From: Peribacillus frigoritolerans_B
GTDB taxonomy: Bacteria > Bacillota > Bacilli > Bacillales > DSM-1321
Reading direction: 5' to 3'
Length of the DNA: 64,000 bases
Assembly (NCBI RefSeq): GCF_044762665.1
Contig: NZ_JBIWES010000001.1
Coordinates: 558,001 to 622,000, forward strand
Shown: positions 61,423 through 64,000 of the stretch, one piece after another
How the letters are laid out: every line of letters starts with the position of its first letter
Position numbering within the stretch: the stretch's first letter is position 1
Notes under the pieces: model-generated
Told to the model about the DNA's origin: nothing
The model's input: only the letters and a program-made list of their open reading frames with translations
Database searches by the model: none
Translations under genes and position numbers: made by a program

Positions 61423-61995
61423 TTACACTCGTTTCTTAAGATTCATGTTGCGATATTCGCTGGGAGAACAATTTTTCAAACGGCGAAATACCTTATAAAA
61501 GTTTGAAGGGCTTTGGAAGCCCACTTCAAGGCAAATCTCAAGATTCGTTAGACTTGTGCTTGTTAGAAGGTATGAAGCTTTATCCACTCTGATTTTTTCC
61601 AAGTAGGAACGGGGGGTTTCTAATGTTTCCTTTTTGAATAGCCGCTCCAGATAATAGGAGCTTACACCGACATGATTGGCAATATCCTTTAATTCAACTT
61701 TTTGATTATACTGATTTACCAAGAAAGCGATGATATCTCTTACAAGTCCCAACTGAGGGGAATCATCAACTTCCGGTTGGCATCTTTTGCAAGCACGGAA
61801 ACCAGCCTTCTCGACTTCATCGATGTCATGATAGAATTTCACATTTATTTTTTTCGGCTTCCTTGACCTGCAGGAAGGGCGGCAGTATATTTTAGTTGTC
61901 TTTACTGCCGTAAAGAATAATCCGTCATATTTAGGGTCGCAAGCAATGATCTTCTCCCACATTTCTTCAAAAGAAAGATTTATAACAACAGCCAT
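61423..61995 (-). CDS. adaA: AdaA: methylphosphotriester-sensing transcriptional activator
   Basis: 190 residues. The N-terminal zinc/methyl-acceptor domain carries Cys38, Cys42, Cys69 and Cys72 (YCRPSC and ACKRC), the same spacing as Ada. The C-terminal AraC-type DNA-binding domain has DIANHVGVSSYYLERLF and EICLEVGFQSPSNFYKVFRR. Methylation of Cys38 by DNA methylphosphotriesters should switch it to an activator of the operon. ATG at 61995 follows CGGAG; an ATG four codons earlier is possible. Lies between a PEP-mutase-like gene and ogt. Confidence 0.93.
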   Translation of the reverse strand: MAVVINLSFEEMWEKIIACDPKYDGLFFTAVKTTKIYCRPSCRSRKPKKINVKFYHDIDEVEKAGFRACKRCQPEVDDSPQLGLVRDIIAFLVNQYNQKVELKDIANHVGVSSYYLERLFKKETLETPRSYLEKIRVDKASYLLTSTSLTNLEICLEVGFQSPSNFYKVFRRLKNCSPSEYRNMNLKKRV

Positions 61996-62018
61996 TATAC
62001 TCCGCATCCTTTCAGGTT

Positions 62019-62789
62019 TTAGTTCCCATATAAATGTGAGGTGTCATTCAGCTCTACTATTCGTGCTGTATCTCGCTCTAACAATGCAATGACTTTATCG
62101 GATAGGGCATTGCCGAAACTGAGACGTTTCACGCCTAAATCTTCTAGCTCCTTACCATTCGTTAATCCGGGCAAAGATAATACATTTAGGGGAGCGCCTA
62201 TGTTCAAAGTGATTTCCTTTATTTCATCATAGTTCATTAACCCAGGGACGAATATTCCGCTGGCACCACTCTCCACATACGCTTTTGCCCGTTCAACTGT
62301 TTCAAGGAAAGGATTTTCTTTTTGAAAATAAGTATCTGTTCTGGCATTGATGTAAAAACCTTCATACCCATTATAATCCAACGTTTCCCTTATTTTTAAT
62401 AGTAGGCTGCAGTGTTGGGATATATCTCTTAGCCCTTTTTGTTTTTTGAACGAATCCTCAATATTGATCCCCGCTACACCGACATCTGCCGTCCTTAACA
62501 CATTATCGACAATCTTTTCTGCGGTTTCACCATAGCCTGCTTCAATGTCCGCGGTGACGGGAATTTTCACATTATCCGCAATTAGTTTAATGATACCTAA
62601 ATGTCTTTCAAAATCAATCAATTCACCATCAGAATAACCCAGGGAGCTGGCAATCCCCCAGCTTGTCGTTCCAATCGCCTTGAATCCTGATTTCTCGAGG
62701 ATCAAGGCCGATAATAGATCCCAGGCATTCCCCAATATTAACAGGTCCTTCGAAAAGTGTAGGTCATTGAATTCCTTAATGTTAGTCAT
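62019..62789 (-). CDS. Isocitrate lyase/PEP mutase family protein
   Basis: 256-residue (beta/alpha)8 enzyme. Seen: GNAWDLLSALILEKSGFKAIGTTSWG (family start), the metal-site PVTADIEAGYG, GINIEDSF, and YINARTDTY. The isocitrate lyase KKCGH loop is absent, so the activity is closer to a PEP mutase-like C-C or P-C bond lyase; the substrate is unknown. It lies 23 nt above adaA on the same strand, in what looks like one alkylation-response operon. A link with the phosphonate genes is possible but not shown. Confidence 0.85.
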   Translation of the reverse strand: MTNIKEFNDLHFSKDLLILGNAWDLLSALILEKSGFKAIGTTSWGIASSLGYSDGELIDFERHLGIIKLIADNVKIPVTADIEAGYGETAEKIVDNVLRTADVGVAGINIEDSFKKQKGLRDISQHCSLLLKIRETLDYNGYEGFYINARTDTYFQKENPFLETVERAKAYVESGASGIFVPGLMNYDEIKEITLNIGAPLNVLSLPGLTNGKELEDLGVKRLSFGNALSDKVIALLERDTARIVELNDTSHLYGN

Positions 62790-62897
62790 TATAGTTGCTC
62801 CTAAAATTTATTTGTACTCATTTTAACAATCAACCCAGCTCCAATTCGTCCTCATTCTTGCTCTTATGGTCCTGTCAGACGGATCCGGGCAAATAAA

Positions 62898-62926
62898 AAA
62901 ATGCCCTTTCATACCGAGGGCATTTT
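62898..62926 (-). terminator. Terminator after the 116-residue hypothetical gene
   Basis: AAAATGCCCT (62898-62907) pairs with AGGGCATTTT (62917-62926); a T run follows on the minus strand. Confidence 0.88.
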
Positions 62927-62940
62927 CAGGATCCAATTTA

Positions 62941-63291
62941 TTAATTTACGAAAAGATATAACTTCTTATGATATTCCTCAAATGCCTGCTGGTCCTTTTC
63001 CGTGTAGTCCATCCACTTCACTTTCTTGCATCTTTCCTCTAATCTCTCATTCAGTTCATCTTCTATTTCATTCATGAAACGAATGATTTCCCCATAAGGC
63101 ATATTGAAATGACGGGCTGCGAGCCTGGGCGGAGAATGCTTTACCAGCAATCTCATGAATTGATCGACCGTGTCCGCCTTCGATGCAAGATAATCTTCTT
63201 CGTTCACGATGAATTCATACACTTGTTTTTTGACGCCAGAAAGTCTGGTCACTTCGTCGCGTAATAAAAACTCCATTAATCTTTCGTTCAT
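62941..63291 (-). CDS. Hypothetical protein, 116 residues
   Basis: Not recognised. Small, charged, helical cytoplasmic protein; LLVKHSPPRLAARHFNMPYGEIIRFMNEIEDEL looks like a helix-turn-helix followed by a helix, reminiscent of sigma-factor-like or phage-type regulators. ATG at 63291 follows CGAGGTAG. A Zur-like palindrome lies 128 nt upstream. It has its own terminator. Confidence 0.7.
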   Translation of the reverse strand: MNERLMEFLLRDEVTRLSGVKKQVYEFIVNEEDYLASKADTVDQFMRLLVKHSPPRLAARHFNMPYGEIIRFMNEIEDELNERLEERCKKVKWMDYTEKDQQAFEEYHKKLYLFVN

Positions 63292-63816
63292 ATGGCTCTA
63301 CCTCGAATGGTTTATATTTAAATCCTTTTAGATATATGTATGAAAAGTCTATACTGCCCAATAACTCATTATGACATCGTAACTGCAAGCCATCAAGCAA
63401 TTCCTGTACCAATCGATAAAACGTAATCGTTACGATTTATAGATCACTTTAAGTAAAATAACATGTATATGCCTTAAAAGTCAACAACCATGTTGTGTGC
63501 ATAGTAAGCATCCTTTATTGGCAAAATATGAACATGAACAAATGGAACAGCTCTTTATTAATTTTGTATAGGTAAAGAGAATAATTTTGTTAAAATTTGA
63601 TATAATAAATGTAATATTTAGTCAATTAGTATCTTTTCCTAGAATTTGCTTTTGCAAAGGGGTAGAATGAAGCTAATGACATCTTATTTTTTCTAATGTT
63701 TCCGAGGAGTTATAGGGTGGGTATAGCAAGTACATAGTGACAGCTGAAATGCTGTCCGACATATCGGTTGTTTTCATTTGTTCAAAATAACAATGAAAAG
63801 AATAAGGAGTGATTTT
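63292..63816. other. Intergenic region upstream of the ytzE-like gene
   Basis: It holds a Zur-like box (63419-63438) and a TATAAT at 63601-63606 without a clear -35. An open minus-strand frame at 63215-63412 has no binding site. Otherwise AT-rich with nothing supported. Confidence 0.5.
63419..63438. promoter_or_regulatory. Zur-like palindrome
   Basis: ACGTAATCGTTACGA (63421-63435) matches TCGTAATnATTACGA at 12 of 14 fixed positions, with AAA/TTT flanks. It could control the minus-strand hypothetical gene or act toward the plus strand. Confidence 0.5.
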
Positions 63817-64000
63817 TTGAAACCTTCAACAAATCGCATGTTAACCCGTATTAAATCCGTTTATATGTTCATTAGTAATAACGGTACGGTTTCTACTCAA
63901 GAGCTTGTAGAAGAATTTGGCATCACTCCTCGAACTGTGCAGCGCGATTTAAATGTCTTAGCATACAATGACCTTGTTCAAAGCCCAAGCCGAGGCCTTT
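63817..64000 (+). CDS. ytzE: DeoR-type HTH regulator YtzE-like, 3' end cut by window
   Basis: TTG at 63817 follows ATAAGGAGTGA at ideal spacing. The visible 61 residues begin MKPSTNRMLTRIKSVYMFIS and contain a DeoR helix-turn-helix: VSTQELVEEFGITPRTVQRDLNVLAYNDLV. YtzE of B. subtilis is a very short DeoR-type protein of about 70 residues consisting mainly of this domain; whether this one continues further cannot be seen. Confidence 0.8.
   Translation, partial: MKPSTNRMLTRIKSVYMFISNNGTVSTQELVEEFGITPRTVQRDLNVLAYNDLVQSPSRGL

Overview
The window looks like a chromosomal segment of a low-GC, endospore-forming Bacillaceae member, probably Peribacillus or a close Bacillus relative. The first 24 kb follow the Bacillus subtilis ytp/yto/ytn/ytm/ytl block: murC, sftA, ytpQ, ytpP, ytoQ, ytoP, ytzB, ytnP, trmB, ytzH, ytmP, ytlR, ytlQ, a 2'-5' RNA ligase-like enzyme, dat and pepV. 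Genus and names are inferred from remembered synteny and protein motifs; no database search was possible.

Layout. 1-24 kb: conserved housekeeping genes, mostly on the minus strand, with an M20 amidohydrolase and an unrecognised gene (7194-7910) where B. subtilis has ytpR. A degraded glycine-riboswitch-like leader may precede the unrecognised gene. 24-30 kb: MATE exporter, a short-chain dehydrogenase remnant, DedA protein, signal peptidase I, a DUF1992 protein and a secreted transglycosylase with four Ig-like repeats. 30-39 kb: siroheme synthesis genes with two HemD modules, DsbA/FrnE, Rrf2, EamA transporter, and a YcgR/YcgQ-like pair behind a Zur box. 40-44.5 kb: the wreck of a C-P lyase operon (phnF, phnG, phnH, a phnI'-'phnE chimera) with a PHP phosphoesterase. 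44.6-45.8 and 60.0-60.85 kb: clusters of GC-rich structured repeats, in inverted orientation. Between them lie guaC, phnA, a BceRS-BceAB peptide-antibiotic resistance module, a Fur-boxed flavin reductase, and an intact 2-aminoethylphosphonate (2-AEP) unit (ABC transporter, phnW, phnX, divergent DeoR regulator). 60.9-64 kb: ogt, adaA, a PEP-mutase-like gene, a small hypothetical gene and the start of a ytzE-like regulator.

How it fits together. Two phosphonate routes lie side by side. The C-P lyase route has lost its catalytic genes by a deletion that fused the start of PhnI to the end of PhnE. The hydrolytic route (2-AEP to phosphonoacetaldehyde to acetaldehyde plus phosphate) is complete, but its substrate-binding protein has lost the lipobox cysteine through a single codon change.

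Most notable hidden signals: two GC-rich repeat families that appear to be variants of one folded element, with compensatory changes in all three helices; a 21-bp ACTCGTGA minisatellite at two loci; inverted repeat arms around a segment of about 15 kb; and a 99-N assembly gap inside one repeat cluster. No rRNA, tRNA, CRISPR array, prophage or complete insertion sequence was seen.
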